64,000 nucleotides of DNA from Spiribacter salilacus. Its GTDB lineage: Bacteria > Pseudomonadota > Gammaproteobacteria > Nitrococcales > Nitrococcaceae. Of this stretch, positions 32,433 through 45,400 are shown one piece after another; the stretch's first letter is position 1; each line of letters opens with the position of its first letter. Made by a program: the position numbers and the translations under genes. The stretch lies in NCBI RefSeq assembly GCF_009649225.1, contig NZ_WJPP01000006.1, positions 17,635 to 81,634 on the forward strand, written 5' to 3'. The notes under the pieces were generated by a model that searched no databases, was not told the DNA's origin, and worked only from the letters and a program-made list of their open reading frames with translations.

Positions 32433-32645
32433 TTATTCTGAATCGAGCTTATCAAGTAGTTCAAGGCCGCGTTTAACATCGCCTGATGCCGCCAGCGTTC
32501 GGAAACGAATTTCGCTGTCAAACTCAGCCAGTGTCTGCGTAGACATTTCTTCGATGAGCTTATTGACGCTCATCTTTTTACGACGAGCTAGCGCCTTCAA
32601 ACGGCTGTGTTTGTCATCGGGTAGTCGGATGGTTAACGTGGCCAT
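32433..32645 (-). CDS. Ribbon-helix-helix (CopG/Arc-type) DNA-binding protein, antitoxin-like, 70 aa
   Basis: A 70-residue protein starting MATLTIRLPDDKHSRLKALA. The pattern is a short beta-strand (TLTIRLP) followed by two helices (DDKHSRLKALARRKK and MSVNKLIEEMSTQTLAEF), the ribbon-helix-helix fold of CopG/Arc repressors and many type II antitoxins. The acidic C-terminal tail (GLELLDKLDSE) would fit an antitoxin arm that binds a toxin. The start at 32645 is preferred over the upstream in-frame ATG at 32678: AGAGGA sits 8 bases before it, and the upstream ATG would lie ahead of the likely transcription start. Related antitoxins usually precede a PIN-domain toxin gene, but here only 94 bases separate the stop codon from the giant gene and no toxin is present. 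It could be an orphan antitoxin, an autoregulator, or a regulator of the flanking giant genes. Function is not established. Confidence 0.85.
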   Translation of the reverse strand: MATLTIRLPDDKHSRLKALARRKKMSVNKLIEEMSTQTLAEFDSEIRFRTLAASGDVKRGLELLDKLDSE

Positions 32646-32653
32646 GGCATTAT

Positions 32654-32659
32654 TCCTCT
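32654..32659 (-). promoter_or_regulatory. Ribosome-binding site deciding the start of the ribbon-helix-helix gene
   Basis: AGAGGA on the minus strand lies 8 bases upstream of the ATG at 32645. It supports the 70-residue form over the 81-residue form that would begin at 32678. Confidence 0.7.
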
Positions 32660-32666
32660 CGTAGCC

Positions 32667-32695
32667 ATTACTATCCAATCTAAGATGGATGTCAA
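32667..32695 (-). promoter_or_regulatory. Candidate sigma70 promoter for the ribbon-helix-helix gene
   Basis: On the minus strand, a perfect -35 hexamer TTGACA (32690-32695) is separated by 17 bases from AGTAAT (32667-32672), which matches four of six consensus -10 bases. Transcription would begin near 32660, about 15 bases before the ATG at 32645. The -35 box starts just after the stop codon of the upstream giant gene. As ribbon-helix-helix proteins often autoregulate, an operator may overlap this site, but no clear inverted repeat was recognised. Confidence 0.55.
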
Positions 32696-32698
32696 CAA

Positions 32699-33405
32699 TC
32701 AGAGTGTCGGCGTAGCAATCAGATCAAAATCCAGCAGATCGGGCAGGGTTTGCCCGAGGCTCCAGAATTGTAAGCTACCGTAGTGGTTAACCACCAAGCT
32801 GCCGGTGCCTAGGCCCCAGAGGTTATAGCCAGGCTGCCAGAGATCACCCGGTAAACGCATGGTCAGCAGGCTATCTCGCGCGCCACTTCCCACAAGGGTC
32901 TGTGACTCACGATCACCCCACATGCTTTCACGCCATTCCGAAAGGAAGCTAGAGCGCGACATGCGATCACGCTCAAGCATGCCCTGACCAAACCATGAGC
33001 CTGCTCGGCTATCAAGCAACAGTGAGTTGTTAGGGCCTGCCGCATCCTCTGAAAGCGCCGCCCCAAGCCCGTATGAGCGAAGCAGTATCTCCCGGTCTAG
33101 CCATGGTGCTAGCCCGGCGCGATTACCTACCGAAATCAAGAACACGCCCTGGTTTTGCGGGCCACTTTGATAGAGGAAGCCGTTGCCATCTCTATCGATT
33201 AGGCTCAGCCGATCACCAAATCCAGCGGGTAGGCGAATTGAGTTTGCAGAAACTTTAATCAGCTCACTTTCTAAATCAAGCAACTGCCCACGCACACCGG
33301 GCGCTGAGCCGGTAACGGTATGCGGCAGTGCAGAGAGCGTTAACACACCGGCCTGAACGTTCACACCGATATTGCCCGATGCGCTCATCACCCGATGCCC
33401 ACCGG
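32699..33405 (-). other. Conserved C-terminal domain of gene A
   Basis: Counterpart of the gene B C-terminus: GVRGQLLDLESELIKVSAN, LSLIDRDGNGFLYQSGPQNQ, GVFLISVGNRA, WLDREI, YGLGAAL, DLWQPGYNLWG and an LLDFDLIATPTL end. The middle (DERGSWFGQ-type segments to SLLTMRLP) is variable. The two Cys of gene B are absent. Confidence 0.65.
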
Positions 33406-36400
33406 CATCAAGCCGCACTTCTCCGCCGGTGGTTAACTGGCCAAGCACCATCGGCGCCGCTGTGGAGCGCAAGTTAATGAGCCCGCCACCAGAGCGAATC
33501 TCACCATCCGCCTGCATTTGAATGATGCTGGCGTTTAGGTTAACTGCACGTGCATTCAACGAGCCGCCCAAGTCAATCGTTCCGCGGGCCCGCAAGTCGG
33601 CATTGCCACCCAGCGTGATATCCGCTGTGCTGGTAATCGCCCCACCGCTTGTTGCGGTTAAGCCCTGAGCGCGCACCGTGCCGCTGAGCGTCATGGCGCC
33701 GGTAGAAGTTAGGCTAACTGCTCCATCGGCATTAATGCCGTTGGCCACCAAATCGCCGCTCATATTCACCGATACAAGACCACCGGCCTCGGTAATCTCC
33801 AGGTCGCCAAAGCGGTGATCATTCTCCAGTGTGATGGGTGAGCCGGCCGCACCAAAACGCGCCGTGCCGGTCACATCCAGTACGGCATTGCCACCGTCAT
33901 CAATCTCGCCGGTAGCGCTTAGGTCAAAAAGCCCTCCGATGGAGTTATCAGCGGCCAGCACGGCCGCGCCATCCACGCTAAGCACCGCATCGCCCGTGGT
34001 GGTGATGTTAAACAGGCTCGCTTCAAGCTGGTCACCATTTTGATCACCCAAATCAGCACTCGCGCTCGATAGTGTGAGCTGCTCATCAATGATCATCTGC
34101 GCACCGGCCACATTGGTGATCATGCCATTGGCGCTTACTTCGGCCTCAGGCACCGCCACGTTACCCAGCTGCAGGGTATTCACGTCATTTACGCGCAGCG
34201 ACTCGGCGGCTAGCACGTTAAATGCACCCCCAAAGTCGTTACCGTTATCTAAGGTGATGACGAACAACGTTTGATTAGTTGCCTGCGCGGTCAGTGTGGT
34301 TTGACCGGTAATGCTCAGGCTCGTTACACCACCATCGTCTTGATCGGTAATCTCCCCGCGGGAGATCAGCTCAAGCGCACCCATGGTGTTCTCACCCACA
34401 AATAGGGTGTCGTCAACATGAGTCAGCTTAACTAGCCCATCACTGGTGATCGTAAAGGTACCGGCTTTTAGGCTGGCGTTGGCTTGGCCGCCCAGGTCCA
34501 TGCTGGCTGCTTCTAGCGTGGCATTGCCGATGACATCGATATCGGCATCATCCGTGTTCGTCAGCGCACCGGATAGGCTGAGATCAAAACTCAAGGCTGA
34601 CACATCGGCCAACTCCACCGCGCCGGATGCCGCAATCTGTACCTCTTCACCGGCAATTTCAAGCGCACCAGCAAACTCGTTCAAGTTGCTGGTTAGCATA
34701 ATGTTCAGGGGATCCTCATCGCGCTCCGCCACCAGCTTGCTCGTGCCACCCACACTTAAGTTGCCGCCATCACGGGTGCCAATGGTACCCGCCACGTCTA
34801 GGTCTAAGTTGCCAGTGATAGAACTGGCGCCTGAGAACTCCAGGGCCCGATCAAGCTCAAGGGTGACATTACCACCCGTCACCACTTGCAGCGCACCAAA
34901 GGAGACATTGTTATCGGCGCCCAGGGTCAGATCAGAGTTATCACCAATCTGCAGGGTGGCTACCTCGGCCACGTTGATGTCGACGTCCGCCTCGGCCGAA
35001 ATACCACCCGCACTGTTAAGCGTGAGGTTGCGGGAGGCATCAACATTGCCCAGGCGGATATTACCGCTATTGGTAATTAAGGTGGCATCGCGCGATTGGG
35101 TAAAGGTAACAATACCGCCTACTGCGTGACCGTTATCTAGCAGAATGTCTGACTCGGTATCGGTTTCGAGCGTTAGCGCGCCGGTGATGGTAAGTGTGGC
35201 TGCATCAGATGCCTCCGCATCACCGTCGGTGATATTTCCGGTTGAGGTCAGATCCAGCGAGCCGATGACACTGGCATTGCTCAACAGCGTGCTGCTGTTT
35301 TCGTTAATGGTGACATCGCCATCGGTGGTCAGGCGCAGGCTGCCAAAGTTGACCGTGCCATCGCCGCCAACGGTAATATCTCCGCTATTGCCGGCCTGGA
35401 ACCAGGCTTCACCGCCAATCGAGAAGACTTCATCTGATTCTGTGCCAACCGTAATCGCATCGTCTTCACTATTCAGGTTGTCAGCTTTAATGCTGGCATC
35501 CCCAGTGACCGTAACGCTGGCATTCGCTGCACTGGTAATTACGCCATCGGCGCGCAGGATCAGCGAGGCCGCCGTGTTGGTGCCGACGATCTTGGCATCA
35601 TTATTTTGCGTGTGATTAATTTCAACGGCCCCATCCGAGGTGAACGTCACCTGTTTGGTGGTAAACGAGGGGTTATTACCCAGTCGAATGCTGTCTGCCG
35701 TCAGATCCGTGAGCCCGCCTACCGACACGCCATTGGCCGATTGAGTCAGCGCCCCATTCACGTGAATGGTGAAATCACCGGCGGTGTCCACATCATCCAG
35801 CGCCGTATCGATGCTGTTGACGATATGAATGCTATTCGTTGTGCCGGTATTTTGTGCCGACACCGCTTGGGTAAGCTCGTTATCGGCGTGGTCAAGCGTA
35901 ATGGCGGCACCGTCTGTTGCAAAGCGGGCCACGGTTAGAGCCGTGCCTTCAGCCTCTTCGGCCTGTACCAAGGCGCCCGTTTGGGTAATGGCGCCAGTGG
36001 CGATAAGCGTTAATGCCCCCGAACCCACATTGGAGGCCGCGAGCGCCAGTGCACCAGTTTGCGTAAAGGCCACGGCATCAGTGCCGGTGTTATTCAGCGC
36101 CACCGTGCCGGTGACGGCATTATTGGTAGCGGTAAGATTAATGGCCGCGGCTTCGGCATCAAACACCGCATTGCCACCCACCACAAACCGCGTATCCGTA
36201 GCCTGATCAATCAAGCCGCTGGTGTTGACCGTGAGATCACCGGTGATATCGATGTTGCCCAGCATGATGCCGGCATCGTCATCGTCATCGTCATCGTGCA
36301 GATTCACATGGGTGGCGTCTGTAATTGTGACGACGCCATCGAGACGGTGCGCGTTGTCGAGAAGCACATCACCATCTCCACCATTCACTTCAAAGGTGGC

Positions 36401-39400
36401 CGCCCTGGTGACAGACAGCGTGGCGGCATCGCCATCGGTAATAGTGTCTTGCGCGGTTAGATCCAGATCACCCGTAATTGCGCTATTGCCGCTGAAGGTG
36501 ATGCCGGCGTCCGTATCTACCAAGGTAACGTTATCCGCACTCACCCGGAGGGTGGCGGAGGTAAAGTCGTCGCTACCGGTGCCCAAGGTAATGTCATTGC
36601 CCGTGGCGGTCAGATCGGCCAGGCCAGTGACATCAATATCGGTACCGGTTGCCTGATTGATGTTGTCGGCTGCTGTTACGTTCAGGTCGCGGCCGATGGC
36701 CATGGCGCCCAGCGTGATGCCACTATCGGTATCGTTCAACACCACATCGTAGGCCGCCGTCACCGTGATCACGCCATCAAGATGATTGGCGTTATCAAGC
36801 AGGATGTTGCCGGTGCTGGAAATCACGTTGAAGGTGGCTGCGCCATCAATCGACAGCGTCGCGTTATCACCATCGGTCATGGTGTCTTGCGCGGTTAGAT
36901 CCAGATCACCCGTAATTACGCTATTGCCGCTGAAGGTGATGCCGGCATCCGTATCTACCAAAGTGACGTTATCCGCACTCATCCGCAGGGTGGCGGAGGT
37001 AAAGTCATCGCTACTGCCGGTGCCCAAGGTGATGTCATAGTCCGTGGCGGTCAGATCGGCCAGGCCAGTGACATCGATGCTGGTGCCATTTGCCTGATCG
37101 ATGTTGCCGTCAGCCGTTACGGTCAGGTTGCGGCCAATGTCCATAGCGCCCAGCGTGATGCCACTATCGGTATCCTTGAGCACCACATCGCGGGCCGCCG
37201 TTACCGTGATCACGTCATCAAGATGGTTGGCGTTATCGAGTAGGATATCGCCCGTCTCGGAGACCACATTAAAGGTGGCGGCGCCTGCAACGGATAGCGT
37301 GGCAGCCGTATCGTCAGTAATCGTGTTTTGCGCGGTTAAGTTCAACGCACCGGTGATATCACTATCGCCGCTGAAGGTGATGCCGGCATCCGTATCCACT
37401 ACGGTAACGTCTGCCGCGTTCACCCGCAGGGTACCTGAGGTAAAGGCATCGCTGCCGGTGCCCAAGGTAATGTTATTGCCCGTGGTGGTCAGATCGGCAA
37501 GGCCGGTGATATCGATGGTGGTATCCGCTGCCTGGGTAATATCACCCACCGCCACAACGCTAAGATCGCCCGTCAGGTCAATGGCATTGAGCTCAAGGTT
37601 CCCCGTGCCTGAATTCAGCAGCAGATCGCGCGCACTGCCATCCGCCGAGCCAATGGCATTCAGGGTCATGGCGCCACCGCTCACTAGCTCGGTGTCGCGA
37701 GACAGCTCAAAGGTGGTGTCCGCTACGCCCACGCTGAGCTGACCGGTTGCTTCAAGGCGCTGGCTGGCAAAGCCAGAGAGGCGGTCAATCTCGGCTGTGG
37801 TCAGGGTTAGGGTATCCGCCTGCTCTGTAGCCACATCCACCGCCATATCGCGGTTGGCCGTGGCGGCCGTCACTGCAAGTGATCCGCTACTAGTAGAATT
37901 AAGCGCCGCATCAACCACCAGCGTATCGGTGGTGAGATCGACATTGCCCTGCACCGTCACGGCCTTGTCAAGGCTGACTGAAGCGGCGTTATCGATGGTT
38001 AAGTCCTGCAGGAGATTATCCGCGCCCAGCACCGCATTCAGAGTAACCGCGCCGCCCTCGGCACTGCCGCTAAGGTCATAGTCAATCACGAAGTCTTCCG
38101 CGGTGTTGCCATCACCAGTGAGCAATTCAGCCGCATTGATGGTGACATCACCCGCCTCGCCGCTGCTGGCCTGCAGCGTGAGCAGGCCATCCGTGAAGCG
38201 CACATCCTGCGCGCCATTAATCGTCAGCGAACCGCCATCATGTAGCGTCACGCCCTTGGCAAAGTTCACATTACCAGTGGCGTTAATGGTGACATCACCG
38301 GCCACCTCCAGCGCTTCGTTAAAGGTGACATCCTCTGCCCCGTCAATCTCAAGCCCTTCAAGGCGGTCTGTAGTTGGGCTGGTGCCAGTGCCCGCATCAA
38401 TCACCGAGTGGAACACGGCATCACCGCCGGCCAGCTCTAGGCGCAGGGTGGCCAGATCGCTGTCACCGTTGCTGGCCAGATAGAATGGAGCCTGGCCCTC
38501 GCTGAGCTGATCAGCTGCTCGGCCCAACACAATATCAGCGGTGTTATCCGTGACCTTCAGGGTCAGCGCATCGACTGCGCGCAGGGAGTCATCAATGGTG
38601 ATGCCGGCCGCATCACTGGCGGTGACGGTGCCATCCAACACGGCGGTGTTACCTGAGCCGACCAGCACAAAGCTACCGGCAATCAAATCACCCTCCAGGC
38701 GGCTGGTATCGGCATCCACCGTGAAGGCGCGATCACCAGCATCAATGCTACCGGTCATATCCAGCCCATCGGTCAGGGCGAAGTTTGAACCGCCATCACC
38801 CCGCAGCACCACAACCAGCTGCTCAGAATCGGTATTGGCGGATTTGAGCGTGGCTAGCTGCACGTTGTTATCTGCATTCAGCGTGAGATGGCTGCCGCCC
38901 TGGAGTTCAACGTCGCCGCTGCTGAGCTCACCCGACTGATGGATCACCAAATCCACGGCCTGACCGTTCTCTAGGCTGAGACCACTGGCTTGAGTATTGA
39001 GTGTGGCGTTTTCTGAGAGCTTAACGCTCAAATTCTGTGCGGTGATGGTGCCGCCGGCATCAATAGACTGACCGCTTAGACGGATGTCTGAATCGGCGCG
39101 ACCAAAGTCTCCAGCCAACATAACTTTGCCATTCAGGCTCTCAAGGTCTAGCCCCTGAGCATCACCAAGCGGCAACTCCAGCACAAAAATATCGCCCGTT
39201 GCTTTTGAGGTGAGCGTGGCAAGACTACCCTCTCCAAAGCTTGGATCGTCCGATGGCAAGCTGATGACGTAATCGCCCTGCACCGCGTTGCCATCGCTGC
39301 CTTCGAGGTCAAGCAGGGCATTGGCGGCGTTTTCAGTGGCGTTGTAATCAAAGGTTCCGTCTGCCGTGGCCACATTCAGGCCAGACTGGCCAGAGCCTTG

Positions 39401-42400
39401 TGCCCAGTCATCCTGACGATCGCTACTACCAGACTTGAGCTTGCCATCATTAATTTTGGCGTTGGCGGCAATGATGTGATTGTCAGCGCCAGCGGTGCCG
39501 GTAATCAGGCTAACAGCACCCCGTGTATTAATCTGAACCTCGGAGAGCAGCTTATCGACATCGTCCCGACCAGCTTCTACGGCGGCCAGCGCAATATCGC
39601 CCAGGTTGCTGACGATAATTCGGTTGCCGATGGTCTGCCCACTGTCATCATCACGCCCATCGGCATCGATCCAGACATCGTGCAGCGTCAGATTACCGCG
39701 CGCATTAAGAATAACATCGCCACCACCGCTGCCCAGGCGCTGGACCTCCAGGTCGGTTGCCTCACGCACTTCCACGGTGCCACCGGCTGAATAGGCGTCG
39801 AGCGTGTCGACTCGGGTATTGACCATCACATCGAAGCCGGCATCGACTATCAGATCTCGCGTCTGCAGCAGACTGCCCACGTTCATCTGAATTTCATCGG
39901 CTACCAGGTTGATGCTATCAGTGGCTTTCAGCACGCCGCTGGCAAAATCCAACACCGACGGTGTGCCATCGGTGCCGCGCACATCCACCCGCAACGATTC
40001 CACGGGCGAGAAGCCCTCAAGCGCCAGGAAATTGCCCTTGAGGGTTAAGTCATCCTGGGTGGCAATGGCGATGTTGGCATCGGCTCTGAGATCAAAGACG
40101 TCGACTGACAAGGCTTGCGTGTTGAGGGTGATATCACCGGTGGTACGCGTGCTCGTAACTGCATTGCCACCCCCGTCTACGATGCCGTTGCCATCACCAT
40201 CAACATCCTGCACTTCAACTGTCGCTAGGCCATTGGCCCGCATCGACAGCGTATCAATCTGATTGTCGCCACCGTCGCTGTGCGTAATGTCGCCAATGAC
40301 CAGCACATCGCGATCAGACATCAGTTCAACCCGAGACTCGGCGGCGATATCCGCATTGATGGTCAGCGTCTCACCAAAGGTGCTCTTGTCCAGATCCGTT
40401 GGATCACCATGCACCGCGTGGATGATCACGGTTTCCGCGCTGAGATTCTCAGTAAAGGCCGTTTCACCATCAAACTGGAACCCCGCGGCGCGGTACTCGA
40501 GCGTGCCGTCTGCTGTGGCGTACTGGCGGTGGAGATCGACTACGCCCAGCGTGGCGATAAAGCTCAAGTCTTTATAGCCGGCAATCGAGTCATCAGAGTT
40601 GCTCGACCAGCCGGTGGGCTCGTCCACGGTAATATTGCCGGTTTCAGACTCCAGCCGGATCGTGCCGTTATTCACGCTCACGCTGCTGGCGTCATCCAGA
40701 TAAAGATCGTCCACGGTGTTAAGCGTCAGCGTGCCGCTGCCGGCCAGGCTCAAGTCGCCGATGCTCAGCGTTTCATCCGCGCTCAGGTGGCGAAGGGTGA
40801 GATCACCGCCGGTGCTGGTGGCCGTGGTCAGGCGGTTGGCGCTAATGGCCAGACCTTCAATGCCGGTGGCAGCTTCAAGCACTAGCTCATCCGCGCTGAG
40901 CTGTGCCACATCCAGCCCGCCGAGGCCCAGGATATCGCCAGCGGTCGTGCGCAGCGTGGCGGTGCCGACGCGATCGACGATGTTGGCCGCATCGAGGGTA
41001 ATATCACGGGTGTCGCCGGCATTCGTGGTCTCACCGTCCCCTCGAGCTTCGGCCACCCCGCTCAGCTGCACATCCTCCAGGCGAATGCCGGCATCCGAGT
41101 CAACCGTTAGATCACCACCGATCACGCGCACTTCATCAAGCGTCAAAACGCCTGAGCCCTGATCCAGCGTGAGGTCACCAAACTCAATCTTGGCATCCAA
41201 CCGACCAACCAGGGTGCGCAGATCGGCATCACCCACCAAATCCAGATCAAGATGATCGACCTCAATGGCCGTCGAAGTTGCGCTCTCGTGGCTGAGCGTG
41301 CCGGCGGCGGTGAGCGCGACGTACCCGGTGCTCACCAGATCACGCACCACAATGCCGGCCTGCGTCGCCACGGCGTTCGATGAGAACTCCGTCTTCACCT
41401 CAATCTCGAGACGGTTATCGGCCGTGTCACCGCTAAGGTTCAGATCCAGCAGGCTCAGATCGCCCCAGTTGGTCAGGCTGATGTCGGAATCCGTGGCCTC
41501 GGCGTTCAGATTCAGGGCACCGCGATGGCTGATCTGGAGATCGCCGCCCTCGCCCTTGAGCGTAAGGGTATCCAGCCCATTCAGATCCAAGGCGGTCTGC
41601 CCATCCACATCGACGATCAGATGATCGACCGCCAGATACGCCTTGTGTTGAGCGGTTTCACCGGCCGTCCGGGAGAGGGTCTGACCCGCGGCGAGTGCCA
41701 GGGTGTCGGAGTTGGCCTCGCCCAAGCCCTCGAGGACCGCGGTGCTCACCAGCGTCAGGTTTACGCCCGCCTCAAAGTCCAGATCGCTGCCGAGGACCGT
41801 ACCACGCAGTGTCACATCACCCGTGGCGGCCACGGCGACCTCACCGGCCGGGCCTTGTGCGGTCAAAACAGACGTGGCCGCCAGGTCAACATCCCCACCC
41901 GCTGAAATATCCAGGCTTGTTCCAGCGGTAAGCTCGGCGATGGTATTGATGGTGGTAATGCCATCATCGGCCGTGACGTTATGACCCTGCGCTGTGACCG
42001 TGCCGGCAGCGTCGATCTCCAGCGTGCCCGAGGCCTCGACCACCGCGGTAACGGTGACATCCGCGCCACTTTCAATCCGAATGTTCTGCGCATCGAGGGC
42101 ATTGCCGGCGAAGGTGGCGATGGTTTGGGTTTCGTTTCCAACGCCGGCCACCTGCTCAGTCTGCGCGGAGAGGCTATAGGTGGGCGTGCGCTTCCAGACG
42201 TTTTCCGTAATCTCGCTGACGGTCGCGACTTCCTGCGACTTCAGCCCAAACTCGTTAACCAACCCGGTTACATCCGATGGCTGGTACACCATCTGATAAT
42301 CCAACTTCAGCCGCTGATCTCTTAAGTCAACATCGGTGGATTGCCATTCGTAATCGTAGTCGTAGAAGATTTCCTTGGCGGTAGTGACATCCTTCTTACT

Positions 42401-45400
42401 GATCTTAGACGCCGTTAAAGTCGATCCGTCAATATCGTATTGAACACGATATTGACCGCCTTCGGCGAAACTCATAAAGCTGTTGTTCTTGCTGACAGCA
42501 GTGTCTCTGGAAAGCGATAAGTCAATGGCCTGTGCAATCCAGTCGGCCCGAGATTGAGTTTGGGTTCCGCCGGAATAGCTACCATCGCCGTATGCACCAA
42601 ATATTCCGGCAATGTAGTTATCTCTTATGCCGCTATCCGACAGATAATAATTATAGATATCTACATCATAGGAACGGAGCGCTACAGCGCCAGCAATGCC
42701 TATTTCCCAATCACCCTCCACGTTGTATGGGCGCGTGAGGGTATCACTATAATCTTTATATTTATTAGTGTCGTTTTTCCCGTCGACAAACAACATGAGC
42801 GGAGCACGGTAATCGGGGTTGTATGCGTATTTCGCGACCACGTGGCGGTACTGAGTAACATCGACTCTAGAACTTGAAGTTACTCCACTCCAAACGTCGT
42901 CTCCTCCTTGGTATAACCAAAAGATGGCCTTCCCGTCAATAATTTCTATAGACCGAGTGTTACCGGCGTCATCACTGACAAACTCAAAAATCTTTCCGTC
43001 GGGAGAATTATATATCCAAGCTTCAAGGGTAAACGTTTGAGCGAACGTATCACTCCCTAAACCTACATTACCCGAGGTTTTAACGACCGGAGAAATACTG
43101 ACGGTCACATCGTCTTTTTGCTCAGCGCCAATCAAATCACCACTCTGGGTGCCATCACTGCGGTAAACGGAATAACTCCCGTCACCCAACTCGCTCAAGA
43201 TCTCTCGCGACCATTTAGACTGATCGCTTGAAGAAACTTCAAAGCTCTGGCTGGCACTTCCGTCAAAAAATCCGTATTTTGCCGCGAGCTGATCGCCGAT
43301 CTCACGTTCACCCTGGCGCGTCAAGCTTGCCGTGTAATCCTCAAGCGCATCCAAGTAATCCTGATCCGCCTTAATCAGGTTAGTAAATCCGCCACCACCG
43401 ACGTAGTCGGCTGCCATCTCCGCCTCCTCGGGGCCAGATGTCGCTGCATAGTTCTCCGCCCATGCAGGGGTGTAGCTCAACTCGAGCGTCTTTTCGCTAT
43501 CAAGCAGCTCAAAGGACCGCTTGCCGGTGTTATCCACATAACCCACTTCCCAGTAGGCTTCATCAGCCCCCGTCTCCACCACCCGGTAGCTTCGGTTCGT
43601 TGGATATAGCGCTTCAGTCCAGCGAGATTCCTCCTGCGTGTATGTCACCTGAGCCGTGTCGAAGACGGTACCGACCCACTCACCGAGTTCATCAAGGTCC
43701 GCTGTTGGATCACCAAACACTGGCAGATAGCCCAGCTCCTTGGCCACCGCAATTTGTTGGGCATCCGTCAAATCATCCCATCCAGCGTCAACTGCCGGTT
43801 CGCTCAGCTCAAAGCTCTCCCAATCGATATTGGCATTGTTGTAATCCGTACCCTCGGTAAAGGTGGTCTGAACATCGGAATCATCATCGACGTTCACGTA
43901 CTCCACCGTCACGCCGAAATCGGCGGCAGTTTTCCATTCTCCGTCGTTGGTTCCCTCGCGGGTGTCGTCATCCACCAGATACTGCGGCGCGCCTTGGGAG
44001 ACGATGCGCTGGATGTCTTCTTCAGCGCCCTGCGGTAGCTGGATGTAGAAATCCTGCCAGCCAGACTCAGAAAGGTTCATTACGCGTGTGCTGTTGCCCG
44101 ACCAACTTGGCGTGGTGGCCTGCGTGGTGGCCGTACCGTCGATGACGGTAACCTTCTCGGCATTGCTGTAGCTAAAGTCAAACAGCGGCTTGTAGCCCAG
44201 GTGATTCAATACCGCCTGGCGCTGGGCGGTGTCGAGCTGGTCGAAGCGTTTATAATCCGGATCGTTAGGATCGGTTGTCGAGACAGCAGTTGCGGCACGG
44301 TCAGGCAATAGCGTGGTACCCGCATTGCTCCAGTCGATCTCATCATTGGAGTAATCGACCCCCTCATCCGACTCACCAATCCCCTCAACAAAGAACTCTT
44401 TAAAGTCAGTCCCGTTGTGGTAACCAATCTGCTCAAGGGTGGCGTCTAGGCGAACAAATTCCTCACCCACAACAACGCGTTTCTGTGCCACTACTTCAAG
44501 CTGCGTGGTCGTACTCCAGGTCACCTTGGGAATGACGATGGTGCCGTCCAGGGTGTCTTGATAGCCACTGACCTCGGGCTCATACACGGTTCGATCAACC
44601 AGAGTCGGCACGCGAATCAGCTCTGAGCTCTGGCCAGAGACATCGGCGCGCAGCTTTACCGCACCGCTTGCTAAAACATCCAGATTGCCCGCCGCAGTGG
44701 CACGCCCCACCTCTAGCACTCGCACTGTGCCGTTGTTGTTCAAATCAATGCCAGATTTCAGCTCGATATTCCCACTCGAATCGAGCGCACCGGTAATCAC
44801 GATCTGATCAACCGCATGGACCTGCAGCTCAGCGCTTGCGCCCGTGTCAGTCACTTCGCCATCGCCCTGAATGGTCACCACCTCACCAGCCAGATGCAGC
44901 AAACCGCCGGCGGACAAATCGGCTGATCCGGCCACGAATAGCTCAGCGTCAGCCGTGGCGCGCAATGTCGAGCCGGTATCCCGCGCCTCCAAGGCTGCGC
45001 CAGCCAGTAAGTTGACCTGCCCGCTGGCATCAAGCTCAATCTGGTTATTGGCGAAAATCGCACCCGCATTAAGCACCGTCACCGTATCGCCATCGATATC
45101 CGTGGCGCCATTACCGATGGAGATGTCAGCAGTGTTCGACGTGAGGCTTATGCTGTCTACCCAATCAACAAGGTTTGTTTCATCGTCATATTGAGCACCC
45201 AAATGCGTCCGCAGCATCAATGACTTTTCAGCCACGGCCGTAATGCTGCCGCCCGCGCCAACTACCGGCGAAGAATCGATCACAATCGAGTCGCCACGCA
45301 GAGTAAGATCACTCAAAGCCGATACCGTGCCACCCGCCAGCACGAGCTGGCCGGCACTGCCCAAATCAAGCGCATCCGCTGTGATTAGCGCGTCATTCAC

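Larger units (their letters stand above)
33405..42200 (-). repeat. Second, long haemagglutinin-like beta-helix of gene A
   Basis: About 2,900 residues of coils collinear with 0.7-9.45 kb of gene B. They include the homogenised tandem repeat at 36.2-37.5 kb. Landmarks shared with gene B include GGEAWFQA, ALTQSxNGxxVGG and LGNNPxF. Confidence 0.75.

Noticed and set aside
32389..32434. A 14-codon minus-strand frame starting just after the small gene's stop, as a toxin remnant
   Set aside because: It is too short and shows no PIN or RelE-type motif.
32646..32678. Upstream ATG at 32678 as start of the ribbon-helix-helix gene
   Set aside because: It would add 11 residues outside the usual family start, lacks a ribosome-binding site, and lies upstream of the -10 box of the likely promoter.
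36180..37530. Regular repeats as a CRISPR array
   Set aside because: The period is about 440 bp, the units are coding and in frame, and there is no short repeat-spacer pattern.
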